64,000 nucleotides of DNA from Symbiodinium natans (GCA_905221605.1 CAJNDS010002550.1:127501-191500), one strand, 5' to 3'; counted from the first letter of the stretch, positions 39,192-48,186 are shown. Made by a program: numbers and translations. Notes: a model not told the origin generated them from the letters alone.

Positions 39192-39362
39192 TCATCGATG
39201 GTTTAAACCCTAAACCCTAAACCCTAAACCCTAAACCCTGAACCCTGAACCCTGAACCCTGAACCCTGAACCCTGAACCCTGAACCCTAAACCCTAAACC
39301 CTAAACCCTAAACCCTAAACCCTAACCCTAAACCCTAAACCCTAAACCCTAACCCTAAACCC
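39192..39362. repeat. telomeric array with CCCTGAA block
   Basis: CCCTAAA units enclosing eight successive CCCTGAA units (39235-39290). Confidence 0.9.
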
Positions 39363-39380
39363 TAGAGTCGCTTCTGTCAG

Positions 39381-39444
39381 GCAAAATCTCTGCGCCAGCC
39401 CAGTGCATACCTCCGGACTTGCCCCGGAGGTGCCCACACTTGGG
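39381..39444 (+). CDS. exon, frame ambiguous
   Basis: Acceptor CTGTCAG|GCA, donor TGGG|GTTTAG. Reads AKSLRQPSAYLRTCPGGAHT W; SLLSGKISAPAQCIPPDLPR is the alternative. Confidence 0.55.
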
Positions 39445-39586
39445 GTTTAGGAGTTTAGGAGTTTAGGAGTTTAGGGTTTAGGGTTTAGGGTTTAGGGTTT
39501 AGGGTTTAGGGTTTAGGGTTTAGGGTTTAGGGTTTAGGGTGCATGAACTCCAGGCCGCTCCGACATCAACCTAAAAGCCTTGGTTT

Positions 39587-39800
39587 AAGGATTAGAGGGT
39601 AGTTTCATGTTCCCTTAGTACTTGGAGGTTCATGGTACTTAGTAAGTATTATAACTGTACTTATGACTGGCTTATAAGTGGGTTATAAGTACAGTTATAA
39701 TTAGTTACTAAGTACCCTGAACCTCCAAGTATGGGCCCTCAAAAGGGGACTTCTTGTGTAGCCGTATATTCCCTGTACAGCCCAAGGGCCCAGACTTCAG
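39587..39800. mobile_element. IR-H remnant with IR-A nested
   Basis: AGGGTAGTTTCATGTTCCCT at left, broken by IR-A (39619-39731, TACTTGGAGGTTCATGGTAC ... TACCCTGAACCTCCAAGTA), then ATGGGCCCTC. Confidence 0.65.
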
Positions 39801-39891
39801 ACAGGAGGTAATTCGTGGTCACAGCGTTTCAAGATAGTTGAAACCCTAAACCCTAAACCCTAAACCCTAAACCCCAAACCCTAAACCCTAG

Positions 39892-39973
39892 CGGACATGC
39901 ATGAGTGCCCTGAGGCTCGATTGCCCCTCAGGCCCATGAGATCCCTCTCAGGGAATTCAGCGAAGGGTTTCAG
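39892..39973 (+). CDS. exon, unknown protein
   Basis: Acceptor CCCTAG, donor TTTCAG|GTGGTG. Reads ADMHECPEARLPLRPMRSLS then GNSAKGF. Confidence 0.55.
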
Positions 39974-40344
39974 GTGGTGGGTTTGTTAGGGTTTAGGGTT
40001 TAGGGTTTAGGGTTTAGGGTTTAGGGTTTAGGGTTTAGGGTTTAGGGTCTAGGGTATAGGGTTTAGGGTTTAGGGTTTAGGGTTTAGAGCTTAGGGTTTA
40101 GGGTTTAGGGTTTAGAGCTTAGGGCTTTAGAGAAGTTTAGGGTTTTGAGATGTTTGTGTGTTTAGGGTTTTGCGTTTTGGGATTTCAGGTTTTTGGTTCT
40201 GGGGTCTAGGGTTCAGGGTTTAGGGTTTGAGGTTTGGGGTTTTGGATATTAGGGCTTCTTGGGTTTTGTTTTTTTGTTTTTTGTGTTGTAAGGTTCTAGG
40301 GCCCTAGGGTATACCTAACCTTCCTAAACCCCGCGGGAAGGCAG

Positions 40345-40389
40345 AAGAATCCTGAGGATCGTGGGAGGGCCTGTGGAGCCTTGTGACAG
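40345..40389 (+). CDS. short exon
   Basis: Acceptor AAGGCAG|A, right edge GACAG|GGTTT. Reads RILRIVGGPVEPCD in the stop-free frame. Confidence 0.45.
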
Positions 40390-40591
40390 GGTTTAGGGTT
40401 TAGGGTTTAGGGTTTAGGGTTTAGGGTTTAGGGTTTAGGGTTTAGGGTGTAGGGTGTAGGGTGTAGGGTGTAGGGTGTAGGGTTTAGGGTTTAGGGTTCA
40501 GGGCCCACCCCACACCTCATAGAACTATTCTTTTGAACTACTCTTAAGATTCATTGTCCATGGGCAAATTTTCGTCCCACACACATGGACA

Positions 40592-40647
40592 ACGAAATCC
40601 TTGAAGCATGGAGCTACATCTCCGGAAAGGAAAATGCCCCTGCCAAG
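40592..40647 (+). CDS. exon, unknown protein
   Basis: Reads EILEAWSYISGKENAPAK, donor GCCAAG|GTTTTC. A small hairpin (ATTCATTGTCCATG / CATGGACAACGAAAT, 40539-40598) overlaps its left edge. Confidence 0.55.
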
Positions 40648-40740
40648 GTTTTCATGTAGCTGCCGCGAACCCTAAACCCGAAACCCTAAACCAGAAACCC
40701 TAAACCCTAAACCCTAAACCCCAACTCTTTTATTCACCAG

Positions 40741-40802
40741 GTGGCCGCCCTGCATGGAAGGCCCGTATCCCAGATTCTCCAGCTTGCAGACTTGCGCCGC
40801 AG
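40741..40802 (+). CDS. exon, unknown protein
   Basis: Acceptor TTCACCAG|GTG. Reads VAALHGRPVSQILQLADLRR. Confidence 0.6.
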
Positions 40803-40833
40803 CCCTGAACCCTAAAGCCTCTAAAGCCAAAGG

Positions 40834-40991
40834 CTGGGATGCTCCCCCTTATACTAGCAGTTCTATAATGATAGGTTTAGGGTTTAGGGTTTAGGGTTTA
40901 GGGTTTAGGGTTTAGGGTTTAGGGTTTAGGGTTTAGGGTTTTAACGTATAATGCGTATGAAGGCCTGTTAGTATAAGGGGGAGCATCCCAA
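40834..40991. mobile_element. IR-G element split by a telomeric array
   Basis: GGGATGCTCCCCCTTATACT ... TATAAGGGGGAGCATCCCAA; TTTAGGG array at 40874-40941 replaces the loop. Confidence 0.7.
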
Positions 40992-41016
40992 GCCCAAAGC
41001 CTAAACGTTGACAGAG

Positions 41017-41072
41017 ATCTCCATGACCTGCGCTTGTATTGGGAGACGAGAGCGCGACACAAACCATCCTGG
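41017..41072 (+). CDS. exon, unknown protein
   Basis: Acceptor GACAGAG, donor TCCTGG|GTTTAG. Reads LHDLRLYWETRARHKPSW. Confidence 0.55.
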
Positions 41073-41388
41073 GTTTAGGGTTTAGGATTTTGGGTTTAGG
41101 GTTTAGGGTTTAGGGCTTAGTGTGGGTTTAGGCTGTCATAACGCGCAATCTAGGGGGACGTTCAGAATATTCGCCGTGTTTACAGAGGTTCTGACTGAGT
41201 TTAAGCTTTTGGGCCTCTAAACCCTAAACCCTAAAACCCTAAAACCCTAAGCCCTAAGCCCTAAGCCCTAAACCCTAGACCCTAACAAACCCACCACCTG
41301 AAACCCTTCCTAAACCCTAAAACCCTAAGCCCTAAGCCCTAAACCCTAAACCCTAAACCCTAAGCCCACCTGCCTCCGGCTGGCCAAG

Positions 41389-41460
41389 GCTAACGGCCAT
41401 CCGCGCGGAGGTTGCAAGAGTGATCCAGGACCCTACAGCACCAGAGCAGTTCCTGCTAGG
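41389..41460 (+). CDS. exon, unknown protein
   Basis: Acceptor GGCCAAG|G, donor CTAGG|GTTTAG. Reads LTAIRAEVARVIQDPTAPEQ FLL. 72 nt with matching phases. Confidence 0.6.
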
Positions 41461-41657
41461 GTTTAGGGTTTAGGGTTTAGGGTTTAGGGTTTAGGGTTTA
41501 GGGTTTAGGGTTTAGGGCTTCAGGGGAAAACAAAAAAAGAGGAAATATTCTTCCTTACAAGGGTAATGCAGGGCAGGGTGTATTGTCTTTGATTTTGGGG
41601 GGGAGGTTTCTTAAGCAAATGGTAGGTTTGGGAACGGGTTGTCCGAGTCCGGGTGAT

Positions 41658-41893
41658 GTGCAGGCCCAGCGGTACCCTTTTCCTTAGGGTTTAGGGTTTA
41701 GGGTTTAGGGTTTAGGGTTTAGGGTTTAGGGTTTAGGGTTTAGGGTTTAGGGTTGGGCTCTTTGGACATTTTAAACTTTCCCTTATGGGTTTTAGAGGAT
41801 CATATTCAGGAATTTTAAGCGCCATCTTAGCGGATAAAGTAACCATCCAAAAACAGGGTACCCTTAGCATAGGATGGTTACTGGGCTACCAAG
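41658..41893. mobile_element. IR-F element split by a telomeric array
   Basis: GGCCCAGCGGTACCCTTTTC ... GGATGGTTACTGGGCTACCAAG. TTTAGGG array at 41685-41753. The right tip gives the AG for the exon at 41894. Confidence 0.65.
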
Positions 41894-41976
41894 GAATGGA
41901 AAGTGGTGAGCATTTGGTAGATGGCTCTTCGCCTGTGCTTCGATTAATGCCAGAGGTCTCCCAGAAGTTGCTTAGG
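41894..41976 (+). CDS. exon after IR-F
   Basis: CTACCAAG|G acceptor, donor CTTAGG|GTGCAG. Reads MESGEHLVDGSSPVLRLMPE then VSQKLLR. Confidence 0.6.
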
Positions 41977-42116
41977 GTGCAGGGTTTAAGGGTTCATGGG
42001 TTCAAGGGTTTAAGGATAAACCTTAAACCCGAAACCCTAAACCCTGAACCCTGAACCCTAAACCCTAAACCAAGGGTCCAGGGTTCCAGGGTGTCATTGA
42101 ACTTTTAGCCCTCGAG

Positions 42117-42185
42117 AGCCCCTGCAGGAGTCGCAAGACTGCGAAACCTCGGCTGAACCCATGCTACAGGCGATGCTTTAAACAT
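42117..42185 (+). CDS. exon before IR-D
   Basis: Acceptor CCTCGAG|A. Reads PLQESQDCETSAEPMLQAML then TAA, two codons before the IR-D tip. Confidence 0.5.
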
Positions 42186-42365
42186 CTAGGACCCAGAGTA
42201 GGGCCCTTATTCGTAGGGTTTAGGGTTTAGGGCTTAGGGCTTAGGGTTTAGGGCTAGGACCCAGAGTAGGCCCTTATTCACTTTTTTCTAGGGTTTGGGT
42301 TCCCTCAGAAATCCCTTAAACCCAACGGGCACCCTTGTTATTCCTAGGCTACTCTTGTGTCTGGA
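42186..42365. mobile_element. IR-D element with telomeric array and 26-bp duplication
   Basis: The left 27 bp (42186-42212, CTAGGACCCAGAGTAGGGCC...) recur as 26 bp at 42254-42279 (one G shorter). Between is TTTAGGG/CTTAGGG array DNA. The right arm ends GCTACTCTTGTGTCTGG. Confidence 0.75.
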
Positions 42366-42498
42366 CATATTGTTGAGGGTTTACAGGGTTTTGAGTGTGG
42401 GTCTGGCGGGAAATCCGAAGTTAACCCCACACCCTAAACCCTGAACCCTAAACCCTGAACCCTCGCCTTCACCCTGGGTGCTGCAATTAGTTGCAGTT

Positions 42499-42695
42499 TG
42501 GGATGTTCCCCCTTTTTCTAAGAGAACTGAGGGCTTATAGGGTTTAGGGTTTAGGGTTTAGGTATTGGGGTTTAGGGTTTAGGGTTTAGGGTTTAGGGTT
42601 TAGGGTTTAGGGTTCCGTAATAGGGATTCGAAAGGGGGTGCTTTTATCCCTCTTAAGGATTGTTAGTATAAGGGGGAACATCCCAAGTTATGGTT
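42499..42695. mobile_element. IR-G element split by a telomeric array
   Basis: TGGGATGTTCCCCCTTTTTC ... AGTATAAGGGGGAACATCCC; array at 42538-42613. Confidence 0.65.
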
Positions 42696-43279
42696 TTTGT
42701 TACTGCTAGGCCCTATAAGGAGGAGTGTTTAGTTTCGCGGGGATGCTGAGAAGGGCTTTTTTGGGCTTGAAGGGTTCCGGGTTTAGGGTTTATTTCGCGG
42801 CCGTTCAGGAGTTTAGGGTTTGTAGGCGGGATCAGAGTATATTTTCGAGACCTGTTCACATGATTTCCGCACTATTTCTTGGATTCGGAACCGAATTGAA
42901 TAAACTGCATTGGAGCTCCACATGCCAGGGTCCTTTTTTGTCGAAGGGCTTTGTTGATGTAGGGTTTCAGCGTTGTGAAAGCTGTTAAGTGCGTCGTGAT
43001 TTATATTCTTGGTGGTCTCTTTAAGTAGGGCTTCTGTTTTGTAGGGGGGGTTCTTACTAGGGTATCTAAGGGCTATGTTAAGGTATAAGGGCAACAGATA
43101 GAGAGTCCACCGGACTTATATATGTCATGTTGGTCTTGTTTTCTTTGTGGAATGTGAAGCCGTTCTGAGTGCACCCGTACGAGATCCTAAACCCTAAGCC
43201 CTGAACCCCTAAACCCTAAACCCTAAACCCTAAACCCTAAACCCTGAACCCTGAACCCTGAACCCTGAACCCTCTGCAG

Positions 43280-43387
43280 CCTGGAGGGACTCAGTCTTCG
43301 GTCATGCTTCGTGTAGCCCACTCCCTGTCACGCCGCGGCATGGTGAGCCACGGTACTCTGGGAGCCTTGCGCAGCCTGGGGCTGGAG
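43280..43387 (+). CDS. exon, unknown protein
   Basis: Acceptor CTCTGCAG|CCT, donor CTGGAG|GTTCCC. Exactly 36 codons: PGGTQSSVMLRVAHSLSRRG then MVSHGTLGALRSLGLE. Confidence 0.6.
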
Positions 43388-43692
43388 GTTCCCTGAACCT
43401 CGAAATGAACCCTGAAATTGCGGGGTCGCATACCCTGTACTACTTCTTGGCTTTCTTCTGGCTGGTTCTTAGGACTTTAACTTTTTTGGTTTTTGTAGAA
43501 ACTACAATAAGGAGCCCTTTGAGCAAGGAAAGAACCCGAAAATGGGGGTTGCATATACCCTAGACTGCCTATTACTCCTAGTAAGGTATGTGAAGCCTAA
43601 GCCCTAAAGCCCTGAACCCCTAAACCCTAAACCCTAAACCCTAAACCCTGTAAGCCCTAAACCCTTTGAGGGTTCATTTGGTCCTCCACCAG

Positions 43693-43811
43693 GTTGCGCA
43701 GTCGAGTCCTTGCGTGCTCTGCGGGCCAAAGGCGCCGCGACTGCGGGGGCTCTGCACATCGCCCCGGCGAGGCGCCGAAGATCGTGGAAGCGCCCCCCCT
43801 GAGCGACTTGC
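43693..43811 (+). CDS. exon, frame ambiguous
   Basis: Acceptor TCCACCAG|G. Best frame LRSRVLACSAGQRRRDCGGS then APKIVEAPPLSDLP; another frame is open. Confidence 0.5.
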
Positions 43812-43894
43812 CCTAAACCCTAAACCCTAAACCCTAAACCCTAAACCCTAAACCCTAAACCCTAAACCCTGAACCCTGAACCCTGAACCCTAAA

Positions 43895-43960
43895 GTGCTG
43901 AACCTTGTCACATACTTGTCTTGCACTTGGGAGAAACTGGCTGCGGGGCCGAGGCTTTCC
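43895..43960 (+). CDS. exon before IR-L
   Basis: Reads KVLNLVTYLSCTWEKLAAGP RLS; no clear acceptor. Confidence 0.4.
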
Positions 43961-43973
43961 TGACGTAAAATGT

Positions 43974-44170
43974 AGGGTTCTTAAGGGAGGGGGTTCAGGG
44001 TTTAGGGTTTAGGGTTTAGGCTTTAGGTAAGCCAAGGTTCCCTAACACTCCGCACTACTTCCTAAGGCTCCCTAAGGTTCGCACCCCCCATGAACCCTAA
44101 ACCCTAAACCCTAAACCCTAAACCCTAAACCCTAAACCCTAAACCCTAAACCCCCTTCCCTTAAGAACCG
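43974..44170. mobile_element. IR-L element with two telomeric arrays
   Basis: GGGTTCTTAAGGGAGGGGGT ... CCCCTTCCCTTAAGAACC. One array (43994-44024) is extra relative to 27431; the other (44094-44152) is at the shared position. A 30-bp tandem duplication follows (44163-44192 and 44193-44222). Confidence 0.65.
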
Positions 44171-44240
44171 TACAAGTAAAGGGTAGCCAAGGAAGAACCT
44201 TATAAGTAAAGGGTAGCCAAGGTCTCCTCCATCGCTGCAG

Positions 44241-44292
44241 ACACCGGCTACTCTCTTCTTGGAAAGCCTGTCGGTGACTTTCCAGCAGCTCG
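44241..44292 (+). CDS. YbaK/EbsC-type deacylase gene, exon 1 seen
   Basis: Acceptor TCGCTGCAG|ACA, donor CAGCTCG|GTAGGT. Reads TPATLFLESLSVTFQQ, matching the start of the tRNA_edit fold (a short helix then a strand, as in 'L..L.v.f...h'). An 8-bp edge GCAGCTCG (44285-44292) recurs as GCAGCACG at 44416-44423, so joining at the repeat gives FQQHAVSK. Upstream exons of this gene are not identified; SSIAADTGYSLLGKPVGDF is an alternative frame. Confidence 0.6.
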
Positions 44293-44415
44293 GTAGGTTG
44301 TTGGGATGTTTTGGTTTAGGGTTTAGGGTTTAGGGTTTAGGGTTTAAAGTTTAGGGTTTAGGGTTTAGGGTTTCGGGAAATTCTTCTTCAGTGGGATTTA
44401 GAAGGGCCATCCTAG

Positions 44416-44480
44416 GCAGCACGCTGTGTCCAAGGAGGACATGCGCGAGGGAGAGTCGGTGACACAGTCCTTTGCAAGGC
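44416..44480 (+). CDS. YbaK/EbsC-type deacylase gene, exon 2
   Basis: Edge CATCCTAG|GCAG. Reads HAVSKEDMREGESVTQSFAR. His-Ala-Val followed by an acidic helix is the usual second element of the domain. Its last 15 bases (44466-44480) are repeated at 44578-44592 across the telomeric array, with two C/T differences that are both silent (SFAR on either side). Confidence 0.65.
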
Positions 44481-44577
44481 GGGGAGTCCTAAACCCTGAA
44501 CCCTAAACCCTAAACCCTAAACCCTAAACCCTAAACCCTAAACCCTAAACCCTAAACCCTAAACCCTAAACCCCCTA
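44481..44577. repeat. telomeric array acting as an intron in the YbaK-type gene
   Basis: 97 bp, nearly all CCCTAAA (with one CCCTGAA), between two copies of AGTCYTTYGCAAGGC. The flanking coding sequence continues in frame when the array and one copy are removed. Confidence 0.8.
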
Positions 44578-44592
44578 AGTCTTTCGCAAGGC

Positions 44593-44648
44593 AGGTAGGG
44601 CTCCAGGACGACTCGTCGATGGTCAAGACCATGGTGTTTGACATCGAC
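44593..44648 (+). CDS. YbaK/EbsC-type deacylase gene, exon 3
   Basis: After AAGGCAG, reads VGLQDDSSMVKTMVFDID. 'KTMVF' is the conserved strand of the family (K-[ST]-[LM]-[VI]-F) that carries the Lys near the active pocket. Ends exactly at the IR-P tip (GAC|ACTTAG). Confidence 0.7.
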
Positions 44649-44805
44649 ACTTAGCAGCTGAATGAATATATCTCTTTTTGTACATTTTATACAGGACATA
44701 GGGTTTAGGGTTTGGGGTTTAGGGTTTAGGGTTTAGGGTTTAGGGTTATGCCACATGATCAAGATACTCCTTACACTTTTTGGGCCTATGAACTCAGCAA
44801 CGAAG
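44649..44805. mobile_element. IR-P element acting as an intron, with nested telomeric array
   Basis: ACTTAGCAGCTGAATG ... AACTCAGCAACGAAG, flanked by GAC on both sides; TTTAGGG units at 44701-44748. The second copy (50241-50305) is free of telomeric DNA. Confidence 0.7.
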
Positions 44806-45150
44806 GACAAGGGTGCCGCGCAGGAGCCTATCTTTGTGTTGCAGCATGGGAACAAGAAGGTCGACACGAAGCGCTTGGCTGCTGCTGCGGGCGTCAAGCG
44901 TGACCACGTGAAGCCCACGAAGCCCGAGCGCGCGACGGCTTTCACAGGTTATGTGTTTGGTGGCACGACGGTGTTCGGCAGCAACACGCAGCTGAAGACC
45001 TATGTAGAGACGTCGATATTTAACCTGGAGACTGTCTATGTTAACGGTGGCAGCACCAGCTTGTGCCTTTCCATGAGCAGCGCCGACTTCGAGCGCGCCT
45101 TGGGCTGCCTGGTCGCATGGAATCACAGGTGGCCCCCAGACTTTTGCTAC
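44806..45150 (+). CDS. YbaK/EbsC-type deacylase gene, main exon
   Basis: Body of an aminoacyl-tRNA deacylase (tRNA_edit, YbaK/EbsC/ProX type) domain, which hydrolyses wrongly charged tRNA, typically Cys- or Ala-tRNAPro, in trans. Visible landmarks: AAQEPIFVLQHGNKKVDTKR (strand, then the D-x-K-K/R loop), LAAAAGVKRDHVKPTKPERA, then TGYVFGGTTVFG, the family's glycine-rich T-G-Y-x-x-G-G-x-x-P/V-F-G motif that binds the aminoacyl-adenosine end, and ETVYVNGGSTSLCLSMSSADF, the closing strand-loop-strand. Together with the three small exons the domain is near full length (about 150 residues). The C-terminal edge is uncertain: the frame runs on (CLVAWNHRWPPDFCYIG) to the IR-A element at 45179. Organelle or cytosol cannot be told without the N-terminus. 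Specificity is not assigned. Confidence 0.8.
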
Positions 45151-45178
45151 ATTGGGGTTTACGATCTTTGTGGTACCT

Positions 45179-45288
45179 TACTTGGAGGTACAGGGTACTT
45201 GTAAACCCCAATTGTGGCTGTACTTAAGTCCCCCAAGTAGGTAAGAAGTAGACTAATTGGGTTATGTGTACCCATGAAACTCCAAGTA
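45179..45288. mobile_element. IR-A element
   Basis: TACTTGGAGGTACAGGGTAC ... GTACCCATGAAACTCCAAGTA. The interior is short, close to the 35954 copy. Confidence 0.65.
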
Positions 45289-45294
45289 GTGGGG

Positions 45295-45650
45295 TCCTTG
45301 TTAGACGGAGATCCTATTGCTTTGGGGGTCTATATTAGGATCCTACTATTTTGGGTGTCTAGATTAGGGGGTCCCTTATTATCGTAACCCCCCAATAGTG
45401 GTTCAGACCTTAGCAGCCTAGATTTTTCTGTAAAGCGAATAAGCCCTATATGTGTATGTCTATATATATATATACATATACAAATAAATAAATACGAAAT
45501 AAATATATAAAAGAATAAATAAATAAATACATATATATATATACATACACACACATCGGCAAATATAAACGTATAAAAAATGATACAGTTAAATATAAGT
45601 AAATATAATCAGGTGAATGCACAAGGGTGGAAGTGGCTGGCGGCTGACAA
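45295..45650. other. non-coding stretch: IR-O tract and AT-rich repeats
   Basis: IR-O-like GGGGTCTATATTAGGATCCT tract (45295-45410), then (TATACA)n and AAATAAAT-type sequence (45455-45605). ORFs here are repeat artefacts. Confidence 0.6.
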
Positions 45651-45660
45651 CCGCTGCTAG

Positions 45661-45712
45661 CGTGCCTGATCTGATGGACTCGACGACTGCCCAAAAGACG
45701 GCACTGAGTCGG
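45661..45712 (+). CDS. exon, unknown protein
   Basis: Acceptor GCTGCTAG|C, donor TCGG|GTTAGG. Reads VPDLMDSTTAQKTALSR. Confidence 0.5.
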
Positions 45713-45864
45713 GTTAGGGATTGGGCTTAGGGGTTTAGGGTTTAGGATTTTTAGGGTTTGGGCCTTAGGGTTTAGGGAACCTTTAGGGGGGGGGGGGGGG
45801 GCTTTGGGTCATAGGGCTTGCAAGGCTTATGGGATCTATAGGATCCGTAGGGTTTATAGGGCTT

Positions 45865-46054
45865 CATAGCCAGCATTTGTGGCGTTTCTTGGGCGGGTTC
45901 GAGTTTTGTCCAGATATTGAGACCCCCCCCACCCCCCTCAAAGAATACTTGGTACCGCCACATGACGAAGCCCGAAACTGCAAAACTGCCAAAGCATACT
46001 TCGGAAGCCCCCCGAAGCAGCTCGTAATGTGGTCTGGGGCTGGTGAAATCAAAT
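45865..46054 (+). CDS. long exon before a (GT)n intron
   Basis: Open frame QHLWRFLGGFEFCPDIETPP then KEYLVPPHDEARNCKTAKAY and FGSPPKQLVMWSGAGEIKF, ending at the (GT)n tract 46055-46078 that would supply the donor. A minus-strand ORF overlaps. Confidence 0.5.
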
Positions 46055-46089
46055 TTGTGTGTGTGTGTGTGTGTGTGTTTCTCAGGCAG

Positions 46090-46190
46090 GTTCAAGTTAA
46101 GTGGCCGATCCTCTGCATCTGCAGCAGGTGCACAACAAGAGGCATCATGCTGCGATCCTGTAAAACGCCTCTCTCTGCCCAAAGCTTCCA
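46090..46190 (+). CDS. exon after the (GT)n intron
   Basis: Acceptor CAGGCAG|G. Best frame FKLSGRSSASAAGAQQEASC then CDPVKRLSLPKAS; phase-0 reading QVKWPILCICSRCTTRGIML is also open. Confidence 0.5.
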
Positions 46191-46497
46191 ACCCTAAACC
46201 CTAAACCCTCAACCCTACAAACCCCAAACCCTTGGACCCTGAAGATGCCAGTGGTTAGACCCTGCAACCTCGCCCCGGGCGCTTCCCCCTCCCCCCTTTC
46301 TAGGGATGGTTCTCTGGGGTGGTTGCTTTCCTAGGACCTATAAACCCTAAGCCCTCAGCCCTAAACCCCAAACCCCAAACCCCAAACCCCAAACCCCAAA
46401 CCCTAAACCCTAAACCCTAAACCCTATACCCTATACCCTATACCCTATACCCTATACCCTAAACCCTAGACCCGAACCCTCAACCCTCCTTCGTCAG

Positions 46498-46561
46498 ACT
46501 CAACTGCGGGTCCTCCTCTCTGAGCTCAGCGACGCACCTCAGACGCAGACGTGTTGTTCGG
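46498..46561 (+). CDS. exon, unknown protein
   Basis: Acceptor TTCGTCAG|ACT, donor TTCGG|GTGTGT. Reads TQLRVLLSELSDAPQTQTCC S. Confidence 0.55.
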
Positions 46562-46865
46562 GTGTGTGGGTTAGGGTTTAGGGTTTAGGGTTTGGGGTTT
46601 GGGGTTTAGGGTTTAGGGTTTAGGGTGTAGGGTGTAGGGTTTAGGGTTTTAGGGTTTTAGGGTTTTAGGGTTTAGGGTGTAGGGTTTAGGGTTTAGGGTT
46701 TAGGGTTTAGGGTTTGGGCGGCTCATGAGAGCTTACTAAAAAATGGACCCCGAATATACACCCCCCAAATAGTAGGATTCTGTTATACAAAGGACCCCAA
46801 TATTTTGTAATTGCTGTGTTTTTGTCTGTGGTGCTGAATTTCGGGTTTGCGGATGTCTTGCGTAG

Positions 46866-46930
46866 CCATCACTGTGGCCAGCGGTCAGTGACAGGGCGCC
46901 TTAGGAGGGCGAAACTCCCAAACTTGAAAT
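46866..46930 (+). CDS. exon, unknown protein
   Basis: Acceptor TTGCGTAG|C. Reads HHCGQRSVTGRLRRAKLPNL; open on to a TAG near 46970. Confidence 0.45.
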
Positions 46931-47181
46931 CTCAAGCACCAACCTATAACTCCCTCAGAGCCCAAAGCTAGAAATCCTCAACCTTCAAGTTGTGAGAGGG
47001 TTTTGGGTTTAGGGTTTAGGGTTTAGGGTTTAGGGGTTTTAACCAGGTTGTGAGCCCTTAAACCCTAATCCCCTAATTTTGAAATCTCTACCTTATGGCC
47101 CCTGTCTGGATACCGAATTTTCGGGGCCGTAGTATCATAGGGATCCAAAAGAAGGCTACCCGAAACCCTAAACCCTAGCCC

Positions 47182-47652
47182 TAAACCCTAAACCCTAAAC
47201 CATAAACCCTAAACCCTAAACCTTAAACCCTAAACCCTACCACCCCCCCTAAACCCTAAACCCTAAACCCTAAACCCTAAACCCTAAACCCTAAACCCTA
47301 AACCCTAAACCCTAAACCCTAAACCCTAAACCCTAAACCCTAAACCCTAAACCCTAAACCCTAAACCTAAACCCTAAACCCTAACCCTAAGCCCATAAAA
47401 CCCTTAAACCTAAAACCCGAAACCTAAAACCTAAACCTACCACCCTAAACCCTAAACCCTAAACCCTAAACCCTAAACCCTAAACCCTAAACCTTAAACC
47501 CTAAACCCTAAACCATAAACACTAAACCCTAAACCCTAAACCCTAAACCCTAAACCCTAAACCCTAAACCCTAAACCCTAAACCCTAAACCCTAAACCCT
47601 AAACCCTAAACCCTAAACCCTAAACCCTAAACCCTAAACCCTAAACCCTAAA
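47182..47652. repeat. largest telomeric block in the window
   Basis: About 470 bp, almost all CCCTAAA, with two short interruptions (CACCCCCC near 47241, CTACCACC near 47437). Followed by the exon at 47657 and then an opposing TTTAGGG block. Confidence 0.95.
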
Positions 47653-47656
47653 CCAG

Positions 47657-47729
47657 CACCCGCTCCCAGCCCCTGAGGTGCGCTGTGCAGCTGCCTCGGT
47701 GGCACAGGCAGCCGCGGGAGGCCAGTGGG
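47657..47729 (+). CDS. Ala-rich exon between opposing telomeric arrays
   Basis: Acceptor AAACCAG|CAC, donor GTGGG|GTTTAG. Reads PLPAPEVRCAAASVAQAAAG GQW. Other frames are also open because the segment is GC-rich. Confidence 0.55.
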
Positions 47730-48080
47730 GTTTAGGGTTTAGGGTTTAGGGTTTAGGGTTTAGGGTTTAGGGTTTAGGGTTTAGGGTTTAGGGTTTAGGG
47801 CTTAGAGTTTAGGGTTTAGGGTTTGGGGTTTACGGTTTCGGGTTTAGGGTTTTAGGGTTTAGGGTTTAGGGCTGACAAGGGCTTATAAGGGCTTAGGGTT
47901 TAGGGTTTTAGGCGTTTAGGATTTAGGGTCTAGGGTTTAGGGTCCAGGGTTTAGGGTTTAGGGTTTAGGTTTAGGGTCTTAGGGGCTCAGGGTTTCAGGG
48001 GCTTAGGGGTCTGGGGGTATGGGGGTATAGGGTTTAGGGTTGAGGGCTTTTGGGGCTTGGGGTTTAGGGGCTTCAAGGGT
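47730..48080. repeat. telomeric array, TTTAGGG, decaying rightward
   Basis: Clean units to about 47870, then increasingly mutated ones to 48080, then a G-run (48088-48109). Confidence 0.85.
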
Positions 48081-48186
48081 TTTGGTGGAGGGGGGGGGGG
48101 GGGGGGGGTGTTTGGGAGTGCTGGGTGTTTAAGTGGTTTGGGGGGGAATGCTTGGTCTGTTCCCCCCCAAAACCCTAGGCCCTGAG

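Noticed and set aside
42725-43094. ORFs on both strands near 42.7-43.1 kb
   Set aside because: Partly built from mutated telomeric units (GSGFRVYF-type translations), no splice edges; not supported as coding.
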